DNA of 64,000 nucleotides from Paenibacillus sp. FSL K6-1330 (GCF_037976825.1 NZ_CP150269.1:6089501-6153500); one strand, 5' to 3'. Counted from the stretch's first letter, positions 9,169 to 17,189 are shown. Program-made: numbers and translations. The notes: generated by a model not told the origin, from the letters alone.

Positions 9169-9879
9169 CTACATTTCATCACTATTTAAAGCCTTGTTAA
9201 GCTTTATCTTTCTCCATGCATCCTCAACCGTGTTATTAATTAATCGAGAGTTAACATTAGACAAGTCAAAGTTACTTCCCGAGCGAAGCAAATCATAAAC
9301 AAACCCTCTTCGAGAAGGGGAGTTTGTACATTTTTTAAAGTCATTGTTATCGATTAAAAAATCATAAAGTTTATTTAGTTTAACTTCAGAATCCGATTTT
9401 TTTCTATTGTAATTTTCTTCTTTTGCTTCCTCAATTTCCTCGTTGTGTTCTACAAACAGCATTTCCAGAAAATCATCCTTGTCTTCAAAAAGTAACATTG
9501 AATTTCTATGATGGTAAGTATAAATAATACCCTCGTTTTGAAAGTACAAACTTATAACCTGTTCTTTACCGACATGTTTCTCAAGTTGCTTTAAAGCGTT
9601 ATTATAGTCTTTAATTTTTTCTTTGATTTGCTTATTGCTGTTAACGTACTCAAGATTATAGTTTAAATCCTCATCGGTGATTAAATTATTCTCGATTTCA
9701 CTCTCATCCAATATATTCAGATCGTATAAAACTACATTGACTCCTAAATCATTCAATAATGCGCAAAAGGTGCCATAATCATAAATAACAACATCTTCTC
9801 GCTCACAATATACTTTGTAACTATTTATGCTATGTGATTCAAAAAATCCGGTTATATCTTTGAAAGACAAATAGTCCAT
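9169..9879 (-). CDS. Hypothetical protein, island gene
   Basis: 236 aa from the ATG at 9879, chosen because AAGGGAG lies 6 nt upstream. Acidic and Asn/Lys-rich, no signal peptide or TM helix, so probably cytoplasmic. The central region (KQIKEKIKDYNNALKQLEKH) is coiled-coil-like. No family recognised. It is strongly AT-rich, unlike the genes outside the island, which points to acquisition. Last gene of the minus-strand series before the terminator at 9107. Confidence 0.6.
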   Translation of the reverse strand: MDYLSFKDITGFFESHSINSYKVYCEREDVVIYDYGTFCALLNDLGVNVVLYDLNILDESEIENNLITDEDLNYNLEYVNSNKQIKEKIKDYNNALKQLEKHVGKEQVISLYFQNEGIIYTYHHRNSMLLFEDKDDFLEMLFVEHNEEIEEAKEENYNRKKSDSEVKLNKLYDFLIDNNDFKKCTNSPSRRGFVYDLLRSGSNFDLSNVNSRLINNTVEDAWRKIKLNKALNSDEM

Positions 9880-9923
9880 TACAATCTCCCTTTTAATCAA
9901 CCTTGCATTTCATTATAAATACA

Positions 9924-10526
9924 CTACCAAAGTTCCATAACTTGTCCATACTCTTTAACTTCAGGATACATCTTGTCAATCGTAGATGCACCCAATACAG
10001 ATTTTATTAAATGCTCTTCTGGCTTAAACTTAGGTGCGTCAACCGTTATCTGAGTTACCCTATGGTCCCCACTCATAATGCCAATCGTTACAGTCTTTGC
10101 TCCTTTTATATCATCCTGTTGAAGAAAATCATATGCCTGAGTAAATACATGTTGTGTCGCTAAACCTGGTTTTACAGAGTCTTTCATATGTACCACTAGA
10201 TCAATATGCTCCGTTATATCTCTCGAATCGGTTACATCTACTTTCATAGCGTAAGCAAAAACAGAGGTATCTATTAAGGATTCATCTTCTTCACTATCTA
10301 TAATGGTGAGTGCTTCTTCCTCCGTGCTTTCTTCGTCGTTTCGTATGCCTTCTTCTTGCTCATTGGATTTTGTCTCACTCTGATCGTCTTGAGACTCGAC
10401 ATTCGCAACAACTGTTTCATTAGTAGTTTCGCTCGGTGCTGCTGAAGGAGACGCCTCATTAGAACAAGCCTGTAAAACCAAAGTAAAAGCAAAAAGAGAT
10501 GCAACTAAAGTAATCTTTGTTTTCAT
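9924..10526 (-). CDS. Putative lipoprotein, unknown function
   Basis: 200 aa with a lipoprotein signal (MKTKITLVASLFAFTLVLQA before Cys), so it should be anchored outside the membrane. Residues 22-85 are a low-complexity acidic, Ser/Thr-rich linker; the C-terminal ~110 residues form the folded part. GGGGGAAG lies 7 nt before the ATG. A copy of the 19-bp inter-gene motif (10557-10576) lies upstream, so this may be the last cassette of the array. Family not recognised. Confidence 0.7.
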   Translation of the reverse strand: MKTKITLVASLFAFTLVLQACSNEASPSAAPSETTNETVVANVESQDDQSETKSNEQEEGIRNDEESTEEEALTIIDSEEDESLIDTSVFAYAMKVDVTDSRDITEHIDLVVHMKDSVKPGLATQHVFTQAYDFLQQDDIKGAKTVTIGIMSGDHRVTQITVDAPKFKPEEHLIKSVLGASTIDKMYPEVKEYGQVMELW

Positions 10527-10574
10527 TATGGTACTTCCCCCATATGTTTCTTTCTAAGTAAAACATGCCTTTTA

Positions 10575-11081
10575 TCAAAAAATCTTTATTCCTTCTAAAA
10601 GCTTTGTTTTTATTTCCTCTGAAACGAACGAAAATACAGAGGTATGTAATTCAGATGCTTGCTTTTGTATGTGTGCTTTTTGGTCATCACTGAGGCAATA
10701 ATTATACTTTTTTATCAATCTTTCAATTTTAGATCTCCTTGCGATGAACTCCTCTTCCGATTGGCTTTTGATTTTAAGAAAGTCAACCCAATCTAGGCTT
10801 TGCCTTTGATTGTTACACTGCTTACATGATAATGCGATATTCCCCCAAGCATGCAATCCAGCATGGTCCTTGTTCATGGGAACCAAGTGATCTTTATCCC
10901 ACTGTTTGTTGTTAAGATTCTCATTACAATAACAACATTTATATTCAAAAAACAGTATAAGATCAAATTTGCTTTTGTTATCACTAAAAGGCTTGAATCC
11001 CCTTGTTAAATCATACTGCTTCCCTATTTCTCTTAGCAACTTTCGCACTGCTTGACTTGCAGCTTGTGACGGGGATGACAC
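10575..11081 (-). CDS. HNH endonuclease
   Basis: 168 aa. The HNH core is near residues 48-95: CCYC, then DKDHLVPMNKDHAG, then WGNIALSCKQCNNQR. The two CxxC pairs bind structural zinc, and the His in DHLVP is the catalytic base in this family. It resembles stand-alone HNH proteins of defence islands. The start is GTG at 11081 with AAGGGA 11 nt upstream. It is flanked on both sides by the 19-bp motif. Role (restriction, toxin effector or homing) not decided. Confidence 0.8.
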   Translation of the reverse strand: MSSPSQAASQAVRKLLREIGKQYDLTRGFKPFSDNKSKFDLILFFEYKCCYCNENLNNKQWDKDHLVPMNKDHAGLHAWGNIALSCKQCNNQRQSLDWVDFLKIKSQSEEEFIARRSKIERLIKKYNYCLSDDQKAHIQKQASELHTSVFSFVSEEIKTKLLEGIKIF

Positions 11082-11121
11082 TCTGTCTCACTTCCCTTTG
11101 AAGTAGCCATTTTAACTGAAT

Positions 11122-11361
11122 TTATTTTCTGGTAATCCTATTTGCTCTTTTCTTCTTAACTTCTGTGCTAGTGCTAAATAAATAACTATCGCCTTCATGG
11201 GACCACGGCTTATCATTATCAATACTAAAATTAACAGTGTCCCAGCAACGTTCAGGGATTAATTCGGAACATCTTTCTTGAACATAGGCAGCCGCTTCTT
11301 TAATACTGGTAAATTCCTTAAAGAGGATTTTGTTTTTGTATAGTCTCACGTTGTAACCCAT
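11122..11361 (-). CDS. Small hypothetical protein, island cassette
   Basis: 79 aa from the ATG at 11361, 8 nt after AGGAG; the GTG at 11370 overlaps that site and is unlikely. Starts MGYNVRLYKNKILFKEFTSI, followed by a helix with conserved-looking aromatic and charged residues, ending in a Lys/Arg-rich tail. No family recognised. Motif copies lie on both sides. Confidence 0.5.
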   Translation of the reverse strand: MGYNVRLYKNKILFKEFTSIKEAAAYVQERCSELIPERCWDTVNFSIDNDKPWSHEGDSYLFSTSTEVKKKRANRITRK

Positions 11362-11401
11362 TAATTTCACTCCTAGGTAAAACAGTCATTTGATTAAGTT
11401 A

Positions 11402-11674
11402 CTATCTTTTTGAAGTGAAAAGTCGTTTATGTTGCGTCGAATATAAGTGGTTTAGTCGAGAATTTTTTTTTATATATCTCGAAATAGTCTGTGTGACTTT
11501 AGAATGCAATTCCCCATCCGCTTCTAGGATAAAATAATCTTTATTTACTTCCAGCAATTTGATTTGAAATTTTTTATTGGTGTAACGTTTTATCGCCTCT
11601 TCAATTTCGTTCTTATCGTCTTCAGTAAAGCTCAGTGTAGGATTAAAAATATATAACTTATAACTCTGAATCAT
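11402..11674 (-). CDS. Small hypothetical protein, island cassette
   Basis: 90 aa, starting MIQSYKLYIFNPTLSFTEDD, basic C-terminus. AAGGTGGG lies 7 nt upstream of the ATG. The alternating pattern suggests a small alpha/beta domain. No family recognised and no catalytic motif visible. Bounded by motif copies at 11375 and 11689. Confidence 0.5.
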   Translation of the reverse strand: MIQSYKLYIFNPTLSFTEDDKNEIEEAIKRYTNKKFQIKLLEVNKDYFILEADGELHSKVTQTISRYIKKNSRLNHLYSTQHKRLFTSKR

Positions 11675-11707
11675 TCTCTATCCCACCTTATAAAAATAGT
11701 TATTTGA

Positions 11708-12319
11708 TCAACTGAGTACTGGATCTAAAACTACAATACCATCAATCTCCTCAAGAAGTTGCGAATTTGCATTTTTCATAAATCGTTTATATGATGTTCC
11801 TTTACTTAATAAGACAACAACATCAGAAAGTTTAAATGTCATATCTCCCTTCACTCTCCACTCTCTTTCATGTGTCCAATCTGTTATATTCTCTGCATTT
11901 CCAAGATGAAAATCAACAATACGCCACCATTCTTCTTCAGGAAGGAACTTCTTAGCTTTTATCGAAGATTCATATATGACAGGTCTGCCGCCCTTATGGA
12001 AAATTGTTTTCTTTTTAAATCCAATTCCGACAGGTTGGTAACGAATTTTCCCACCAAGATCTTCCCTATAGTTTTGCTCATAGAGAGTATTTTGACAGAG
12101 AGCATGCACAGGCACATCCTGAAAGCATACTGCTGGACTGTCACCAACAATAAATCCCGAATCGGTAGTACTTCCAATAAGCTTCTTGTCATTCAAAATT
12201 TTAAGTAGTACTTCACTTGCTGACATTGTTTTTGTTTTCTTCGTTAGATGAAAGACATAAGTGCTCATATCTGAACGATGTCGCATCCTATGTCTCCACT
12301 GATCTATTGAATAACCCAC
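11708..12319 (-). CDS. Hypothetical protein with a THEREWR motif, possible DUF2971/ART-like fold
   Basis: 203 aa. Features: YVFHLTKK near the N-terminus, GDSPAVCFQDVP, GGRPVIY and DWTHEREWRVKGD near residues 147-160. The HEREWR motif with an early His and a GRPVIY strand recalls DUF2971-like proteins and, more distantly, the H-Y-E type of ADP-ribosyltransferase folds. This is only a motif-level guess. GTG start with a weak ribosome site (GAG at 10 nt); the Met at residue 18 is another option. Confidence 0.5.
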   Translation of the reverse strand: MGYSIDQWRHRMRHRSDMSTYVFHLTKKTKTMSASEVLLKILNDKKLIGSTTDSGFIVGDSPAVCFQDVPVHALCQNTLYEQNYREDLGGKIRYQPVGIGFKKKTIFHKGGRPVIYESSIKAKKFLPEEEWWRIVDFHLGNAENITDWTHEREWRVKGDMTFKLSDVVVLLSKGTSYKRFMKNANSQLLEEIDGIVVLDPVLS

Positions 12320-12419
12320 TTTTTTATCACTCTTTTCTTATGAAATAAACCTTTCATAATGATGAGTACCTGTTACTGGTCATTTTCATCTCCTGATCAA
12401 ATGTACGTTTTATCATCTT

Positions 12420-12791
12420 TTATTCGAATAAAGCTTTCTTTGTGACTTCCACCAATAAAGCCTTTGCCATTTCAAAAGGTAAACTTAGAAAGTCCATTCC
12501 TTTCTTCTTAGCTATTTCTTTCGCCTTATTGACAACAACCTCATTTCTAGCTGCATCAAGGAAATCGTGGCCTTTCCAAGTCATATTTTTAACATAGATT
12601 ACATACGGATTGAGGGTTCCTTTAGCTTCAACGTAACCAGCATCTTTTAAAATTTTCACTTGGTATTGTACCATCTCTCGTTCTTCTTCTGTTTCGTACC
12701 CCTCAATTTCTACCACAATGTTGTTAGTTGCCGTATTATGTTCTTCAATATACTTTAAGACCTTGATAATTAAGTCCATATCGCGCTTCAT
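12420..12791 (-). CDS. DUF2513 domain protein
   Basis: 123 aa from the ATG at 12791, preceded by AAAGGGGTG. Hallmarks: MKRDMDLIIKVLKYIEEH at the start, YQVKILKDAGYVEA, then TWKGHDFLDAARN near the middle, and a helical C-terminus. This matches DUF2513, a winged-helix-like family common in prophages, plasmids and mobile islands. Its function is unknown; a DNA-binding regulator is plausible. Confidence 0.8.
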   Translation of the reverse strand: MKRDMDLIIKVLKYIEEHNTATNNIVVEIEGYETEEEREMVQYQVKILKDAGYVEAKGTLNPYVIYVKNMTWKGHDFLDAARNEVVVNKAKEIAKKKGMDFLSLPFEMAKALLVEVTKKALFE

Positions 12792-12822
12792 TTGAACACC
12801 CCTTTCTTTTAAAATATTTGTT

Positions 12823-13041
12823 TTATTTTCTTTTGAATAAAACAATTGATGAGTTTTTGTTCTCATTCTTTAAATACTCCCCATTGTATCGATAAGTGTA
12901 CACATACATCTTCCCATCTACAAATGTGCATTTATGAGGATTACCTCTATCAGTGATCTTAATCTGGTCTTCTCTTGGATAAACATTTACTTCATTAAGC
13001 ATCTTAAACAAAAAAGGCTTTATTTCAGTCAGTAGGTCCAT
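12823..13041 (-). CDS. Small hypothetical protein, island cassette
   Basis: 72 aa, MDLLTEIKPFLFKMLNEVNV..., with a central beta-rich stretch (CTFVDGKMYVYTYRYNGEYL). GGAAGG before the ATG. The stop codon TAA forms part of the 19-bp motif at 12808. No family recognised. Confidence 0.5.
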   Translation of the reverse strand: MDLLTEIKPFLFKMLNEVNVYPREDQIKITDRGNPHKCTFVDGKMYVYTYRYNGEYLKNENKNSSIVLFKRK

Positions 13042-13071
13042 GAATTTTTACCTTCCGTTAAAAGATTCGTT

Positions 13072-13335
13072 TTATCGCTTTCTAGGATTATCATTATTGA
13101 TTAGTTCCTCTACAGTCCATCTCTCATGCGGGTTGTAAGTTCGCCCTGGTTTAATACATACTTGCTCAATTAAGTCCGTTAATTGGAATCCATGTCTAAG
13201 CTTATGCAGCCCTAACTGCCTCCTACATTCAGCTATCCCGCCTCTTCTCATGCCTTTAATTACATGAATAAAGTCACCGTCAGCCAAAATGTAGTCCCCT
13301 GAATTGCGTTCTCCAGTGATTGTAGGTATATTCAT
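13072..13335 (-). CDS. Small hypothetical protein, island cassette
   Basis: 87 aa from the ATG at 13335 (AAGGATGG upstream); a longer form from 13347 would place the ATG directly on the ribosome site. Contains GDYILADGDFIHVIKGMRRG and a basic end. No family recognised. Its upstream junction is the one place in the array where the 19-bp motif is not recognisable, so it may have entered together with the nuclease-like gene upstream. Confidence 0.5.
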   Translation of the reverse strand: MNIPTITGERNSGDYILADGDFIHVIKGMRRGGIAECRRQLGLHKLRHGFQLTDLIEQVCIKPGRTYNPHERWTVEELINNDNPRKR

Positions 13336-13362
13336 AAAAAACACCATCCTTAATTAGGGCAA

Positions 13363-13836
13363 CTACATCAACCCAAATCCTTCTACAATTTTTGATAATT
13401 CTTTCGGACATTCAATTTGAATAATTTTCTCAGAATTGACCCATAATCGAATAACTCCTAATTTATCTAGAGATAGAGATACGTCGTTGATTATTTTTCG
13501 TATTCTAGAAATATCGGGATTAGCTAGTGCCAAAAAGGTCGTATCAGACTTAGAATCGAGCTGCTTCATAAGATAATATATCTGAGCACTCGCATGTACT
13601 TTTAACTGTCCACTATGGAACACATTCTCTGTTTGATTGTTTCTTCTAGATCCTTTTGACTCAATAATTAATGAGTAGCCATTCAATTCAGCATGTACAT
13701 CAAATCCCTGTTCTTTGTCTATGGCTATTCTTAATATGTTGGCTCCTCTTTTTTTAAGGTACTCAGCAACTGCTAGGTTTACTTCATTCTCGGTCATTGA
13801 GAAGGTGTCCGGACTTTTACTTATCGGGATAGGCAT
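13363..13836 (-). CDS. PD-(D/E)XK nuclease-like protein
   Basis: 157 aa from the ATG at 13836 (GGAG 9 nt upstream). The motif EVNLAVAEYLKKRG ... GFDVHAELNGYSLIIESKGS gives the Glu, Asp and ExK residues of the PD-(D/E)XK nuclease fold, and FHSGQLKVHASAQ supplies the usual Q/H helix. This suggests a restriction-type or effector nuclease, or a recombination endonuclease. No partner methylase is present nearby. Confidence 0.65.
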   Translation of the reverse strand: MPIPISKSPDTFSMTENEVNLAVAEYLKKRGANILRIAIDKEQGFDVHAELNGYSLIIESKGSRRNNQTENVFHSGQLKVHASAQIYYLMKQLDSKSDTTFLALANPDISRIRKIINDVSLSLDKLGVIRLWVNSEKIIQIECPKELSKIVEGFGLM

Positions 13837-13946
13837 ACAACTCAACTCCAAGGATTTATTTCTTATGAAAGGCTAATTTTATCTGTTGTTCGATTGTTCA
13901 TAATCATTAATTCTTGTAATAATATAATCAAAAAGCATGATACATC

Positions 13947-14669
13947 TTATTGAATTGACTTTATAGCCATATGTTTATCTGCTCCATGCAGAATTGCATG
14001 CCGACTCAGTGGATATTCTATATCTTTGCCATGTTCAAATGAACTAAGAACGTGGGACAAATAAAACAATAGAATATGTTCATCAAAACTAAGAATGCTG
14101 GTTTCGTTTAGTAGAGTTTTTGCAGTTTCTTTGATTTTATTTTGAGATATATAATCACTACCATCGCACCTCTCAGCAATTATTCCTTCAAGTTGAGGTA
14201 GTAATGTAGAAATAGCAGCATAATATCTTGAATCATTATGGGACAGTATAGCTTCTTCGAGAATTGGCATTCGATCAGAGAGCCAATTCATCTTCCTCCA
14301 GTCAGTTTTCATTTCTTGAATTACTTCACAAGTGAAAAAATCCTCAACAAATTCAGTAATTAGGGCAGATGTTTCTTGAAGAGTATGATTCTTCGCATGA
14401 AGTCCAATTTCTTTCATTTTTCTAGTGTCAATATAATCATGCGGTGGAAAGCCGCTATCATACATTGCCTTCTTAAAACTAGCAATACCCTTCTCAGTTT
14501 CTTCATTAAAAATGTAAGACTGAGGCTTAACCAAGGTAGCTTCTTCAATGGCCTTCTGTAGACGATGATATGTACCTGTGTAGTCTGTTGTGTTTTTGAT
14601 TGTGATTATTGCATCTTGTATGTAGTCAAACGGTTTAAAATTTTGGAAGGTTTCATTATTTTCTTTCAT
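13947..14669 (-). CDS. HEPN-like protein (RHAILH motif), 3' end frameshifted
   Basis: 240 aa as it stands. Near the C-terminus is RHAILHG, an Rx4H motif typical of HEPN ribonuclease domains. The frame stops after GADKHMAIKSIQ, but the other frame continues smoothly as TYGYKVNSIRCIMLFDYIIT and ends at 13879, exactly within the 19-bp motif. Adding one A to the AAA run near 13979 restores a ~262-aa protein. So the last helix is lost through a one-base deletion (or a sequence error). AGGAGG precedes the ATG. Probably an RNase-type toxin or abortive-infection factor. Confidence 0.65.
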   Translation of the reverse strand: MKENNETFQNFKPFDYIQDAIITIKNTTDYTGTYHRLQKAIEEATLVKPQSYIFNEETEKGIASFKKAMYDSGFPPHDYIDTRKMKEIGLHAKNHTLQETSALITEFVEDFFTCEVIQEMKTDWRKMNWLSDRMPILEEAILSHNDSRYYAAISTLLPQLEGIIAERCDGSDYISQNKIKETAKTLLNETSILSFDEHILLFYLSHVLSSFEHGKDIEYPLSRHAILHGADKHMAIKSIQ

Positions 14670-14701
14670 TTGTATTCCTCCTAATGTTCTTTATAAAAGA
14701 C

Positions 14702-15268
14702 TCATTTTAAAGCATTAAGCTTTTCAATTGCATATTGATCGGCTATCACTTCGAAGGGATGTTCGCGATATTTTTTATGAAACAGGGTTAAATTGTTAAA
14801 AAATTCATCCGACCCCTGCTCAGACATTTTAATTAGTTTCTCTAACTCACCCAATTCTAGTTTTGACATTTCAGCATTGTAGTCTGAATTAAATTCATTT
14901 CCACTTAAACCTCTCGATGCATATCTTGTCTGAAAATCAAACCAATGACCTAATTCATGTAAAATGGAAAAAACGGCATATAATTCAGGATCAATAGGTT
15001 CATTATTGGCGAGAAGATGGTTTCTCCGCAATAAATTTTCAACTCCAGAAAGTATGCATGGATCATCTGGTATAGCTTGATGCAAAACCGTAATTGAGTC
15101 TTCTACTGCAATTTCCGGAATAACGATGCCAGCTTTATAGTTTCCTTTTCCTTCAGGCCAGAAAGCAGGAGTTGGTTGCCTTTTTGCGTTTATTAAAGTG
15201 GAGACTGGGATTTCTTGATAGAAGATGCCATCGGGTATTATCAATCTTGCAATATCTATTAACATCAT
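14702..15268 (-). CDS. Zinc metallopeptidase, ImmA/IrrE-like
   Basis: 188 aa. HELGHW at residues ~107-112 is the HExxH zinc site, and HPFEVIADQYA near the end gives the third ligand (Glu) as in ImmA/IrrE-type peptidases. Cytoplasmic, no signal peptide. In known systems such peptidases cleave XRE-type repressors; a broken XRE gene lies two genes upstream (15959-16635), which fits but does not prove a pair. GGGAG about 10 nt before the ATG. The stop codon is inside the motif copy at 14691. Confidence 0.7.
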   Translation of the reverse strand: MMLIDIARLIIPDGIFYQEIPVSTLINAKRQPTPAFWPEGKGNYKAGIVIPEIAVEDSITVLHQAIPDDPCILSGVENLLRRNHLLANNEPIDPELYAVFSILHELGHWFDFQTRYASRGLSGNEFNSDYNAEMSKLELGELEKLIKMSEQGSDEFFNNLTLFHKKYREHPFEVIADQYAIEKLNALK

Positions 15269-15333
15269 ATGTTTAACGCTCCCATTCTTGATGAAAGAAT
15301 TGTTTTATTACCATCTATGTAATGTCGTTATTT

Positions 15334-15834
15334 TCACGACAACACTTCGTTGATACGCCGCTCGGAAAATATCCACTCCGGTGGAATCAAGTCATCAGGG
15401 TATTGTGCCTTAGTCCACACCTTGTTTTCCCTTAGCACGGTATCTCCAGTGCCATTGCGCGCTTTTTTCATTAAATCAGCTACTTCAGACGGTGTTGCTA
15501 TATAAACTCTGGGCATCTCATTAATTTGGACACCTTTGAATTGAACAAGGCTAAATATAGTTTTCTTAGAGTGCTTGAGTAGCCATGAATCAATTGCCTC
15601 ATGATAACTAACACTTTCACTCTTGTATCCTTGAGTTAGTCCCCAACCACCATCTCTACTTCCTTTTACCGATACTTTTATAATGCTTTCTCCTTTTGAT
15701 ACCATTAAGTCATACTCTGGTTGGTTTGCTCCATACTGAACAGAGACATCAAATCCAATTCTTGCAAATAAAAAAGCCGTAATGGACTCGGCTGCAACTG
15801 ATACATGCCATGAATTAACCAATATTGCTGTCAC
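15334..15834 (-). CDS. PD-(D/E)XK-like protein (variant motif)
   Basis: 166 aa. EYDLMVSKGESIIKVSVKGS near residues 50-70 resembles the D...(E/Q)xK core of the PD-(D/E)XK fold, with Ser in place of the usual Glu/Gln, so it may be inactive or a divergent member. GTG start at 15834; the ribosome site AAGGAG overlaps it, and a TTG 12 nt later is an alternative. First gene of the motif-separated array. Confidence 0.5.
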   Translation of the reverse strand: MTAILVNSWHVSVAAESITAFLFARIGFDVSVQYGANQPEYDLMVSKGESIIKVSVKGSRDGGWGLTQGYKSESVSYHEAIDSWLLKHSKKTIFSLVQFKGVQINEMPRVYIATPSEVADLMKKARNGTGDTVLRENKVWTKAQYPDDLIPPEWIFSERRINEVLS

Positions 15835-15958
15835 TCTCCTTTTGATAAAAGTATTATTTCACAGCACGTGTAGCTTCCCATATCTTTTTCACGGCTCCTT
15901 ATTTTTCTGGACAAGTTGACAATAGGTCAGAGATCCAAGCATAGGTCTCAGATCCATT

Positions 15959-16635
15959 TTATATCCTATTTATCCCTAATAGGTCATCTACAGACATATT
16001 GTGTAGTTTTGAAAGTGAAATTATTGCTTCAAAATTAGGCTCTCTTAATCCAGTCTCATAGTCATCCTGCTGACATTAAGGTATTCAGCAACCTGCTCAC
16101 CCGTTAAGCCTTTCTTCTTTCGATAGTAACGAAGTTTAACACCAATTTTTTGGGCATTGGTCATTTCTTTAGGTTGCTCACTTGCATCTATCTTCATTTC
16201 CATTGGTTCGATATCATCATTAGACGTATCAAGTGTAGCGCCTTTGGCTTTTTCTGCAATAATTCTGAATTTTTCTCTAAACCCATTAAAAATGATTTCT
16301 GTTTCTTCTTTGGATGCTCCCCAAAGATCCCAATATTGCAATGCAAATTCTTTAAATAAAACCGCTTCATTAATTGTCGCTACTCCAAGTATTTCTGCCA
16401 TAAGGGCAGGTGACTTTATTTGTTTCATTATATCCTTATAAATTTCACTAAGTCTTTCAACAGCAAATTCTCCTTTAAGCTCTTGGGAATAACTCATATC
16501 CGGTATAACTGCCATTATTTCAAATCTATTAGCTTCCTTATTATTAGATACAATCTTATTATCTTCTAAAAACATAATTTGAATCATTTCTATACCAGTA
16601 AGTATTTCCCCTTGAATATTGGCTTCGGTAGCCAA
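15959..16635 (-). pseudogene. XRE-family protein with an extra N-terminal domain, frameshifted in the HTH
   Basis: Reading starts at the TTG at 16635 (GGAG upstream) and gives ~155 residues of an unrecognised alpha/beta domain, then an XRE helix-turn-helix: IGVKLRYYRKKKGLTGEQVA and EYLNVSR. There the frame breaks (stop at 16045). The other frame continues as DYETGLREPNFEAIISLSKL and ends at 15959. About 10 nt are missing between the HTH helices. The gene starts directly after the FHA fragment, so it marks the right-hand edge of the island. Confidence 0.65.
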
Positions 16636-16664
16636 GTCTTCTCCTACTATTTAATCCCATATAA

Positions 16665-16857
16665 ATATAAACCCCTGCGCAGGATAAACGACCATCCGGC
16701 ATTAATAAAGATCTCCCCCATCGTAGGGTATTCTTTATAAGGGACCATGGACTCCCCTTTAACACCGTACCGTTTCTCGAACCCAGATCCTTCAGGACGT
16801 ACCACCGTTTACACTACGAAAGCTCGAGCCGGTAAAGTCCCTACGCCCTGAATATAG
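16665..16857 (-). pseudogene. 3' fragment of a third DUF6382-FHA gene copy
   Basis: About 190 bp clearly similar to the 3' ends of the two FHA genes (5207 and 17315), including the region for LGSRNGTMLKGE and MVPYKEYPL, but with deletions and frame changes. It lies directly downstream of the small membrane protein copy 2. It shows that the FHA/small-protein unit has been multiplied at least twice at this place. Confidence 0.8.
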
Positions 16858-16865
16858 AGGAGATC

Positions 16866-17051
16866 TTAGCCAGTTAAATTAAATAGATACACCATTATCC
16901 CTACAAGCAAAGGTCCTATCACTAAAAACCCGAATATCAGGGCAATAACTTTTAGAGTTCCTGATATTCCTTTTGACGAGTTCAAGGTGTCTAGTTTATT
17001 ATTGATTTCTTTTAGCTCTTTCAATATTTCTCTATTTAGATCTTCAGACAC
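16866..17051 (-). CDS. Small single-TM protein with N-terminal coiled coil (copy 2)
   Basis: 61 aa, identical in sequence from the GTG start to the copy at 4752-4937; the start is again 8 nt after AAGGAGG. It follows the complete FHA gene after a terminator, which fits the original gene order; the other copy is the displaced one. Single TM anchor with a charged helical head. Function unknown; position suggests a link to the Tad/FHA system. Confidence 0.7.
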   Translation of the reverse strand: MSEDLNREILKELKEINNKLDTLNSSKGISGTLKVIALIFGFLVIGPLLVGIMVYLFNLTG

Positions 17052-17189
17052 ATCAAAGTCCTCCTTATACATATGAACAAAAAACAAGATGTTTTTTCAA
17101 TTAATCGTTAACATATACAAAGTTATTAGTTAATCGGTACATTTTACCATAATCATCATACCAGATGTTTCTATATATCTAGTAAAAAT

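Larger units (their letters stand above)
10557..15861 (-). repeat. Recurrent 19-bp inter-gene motif, 12 copies, all in one orientation
   Basis: Read on the gene strand, nearly every junction in this stretch carries a gapless 19-mer with consensus TAAAAyGAnTnTTTTATnn. Copies at about 10557-10576, 11096-11115, 11375-11394, 11689-11708, 12338-12358, 12395-12414, 12808-12827, 13057-13076, 13864-13883, 14691-14710, 15290-15309 and 15844-15861. Examples: TAAAATGAGTCTTTTATAA, TAAAATTAGCCTTTCATAA, TAAAACGAATCTTTTAACG. It often contains the upstream gene's stop codon and runs into the next gene's ribosome site. The core is an imperfect palindrome, TAAAA...TTTTA. It is missing at the 13350 junction and at 9900. 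Confidence 0.7.

Noticed and set aside
10557..15861. CRISPR array reading of the repeated motif
   Set aside because: The spacing is gene-sized (about 0.2-0.9 kb), the motif is short and lies at gene ends, and there are no cas genes.
10557..15861. Classic integron
   Set aside because: No integrase gene or attI is present and the motif lacks the attC core GTTRRRY with the usual bulged hairpin.
16045..16635. SecB-like chaperone domain in front of the XRE HTH (toxin-antitoxin-chaperone system)
   Set aside because: Position and size would fit, but no convincing SecB motif is visible in the N-terminal part.
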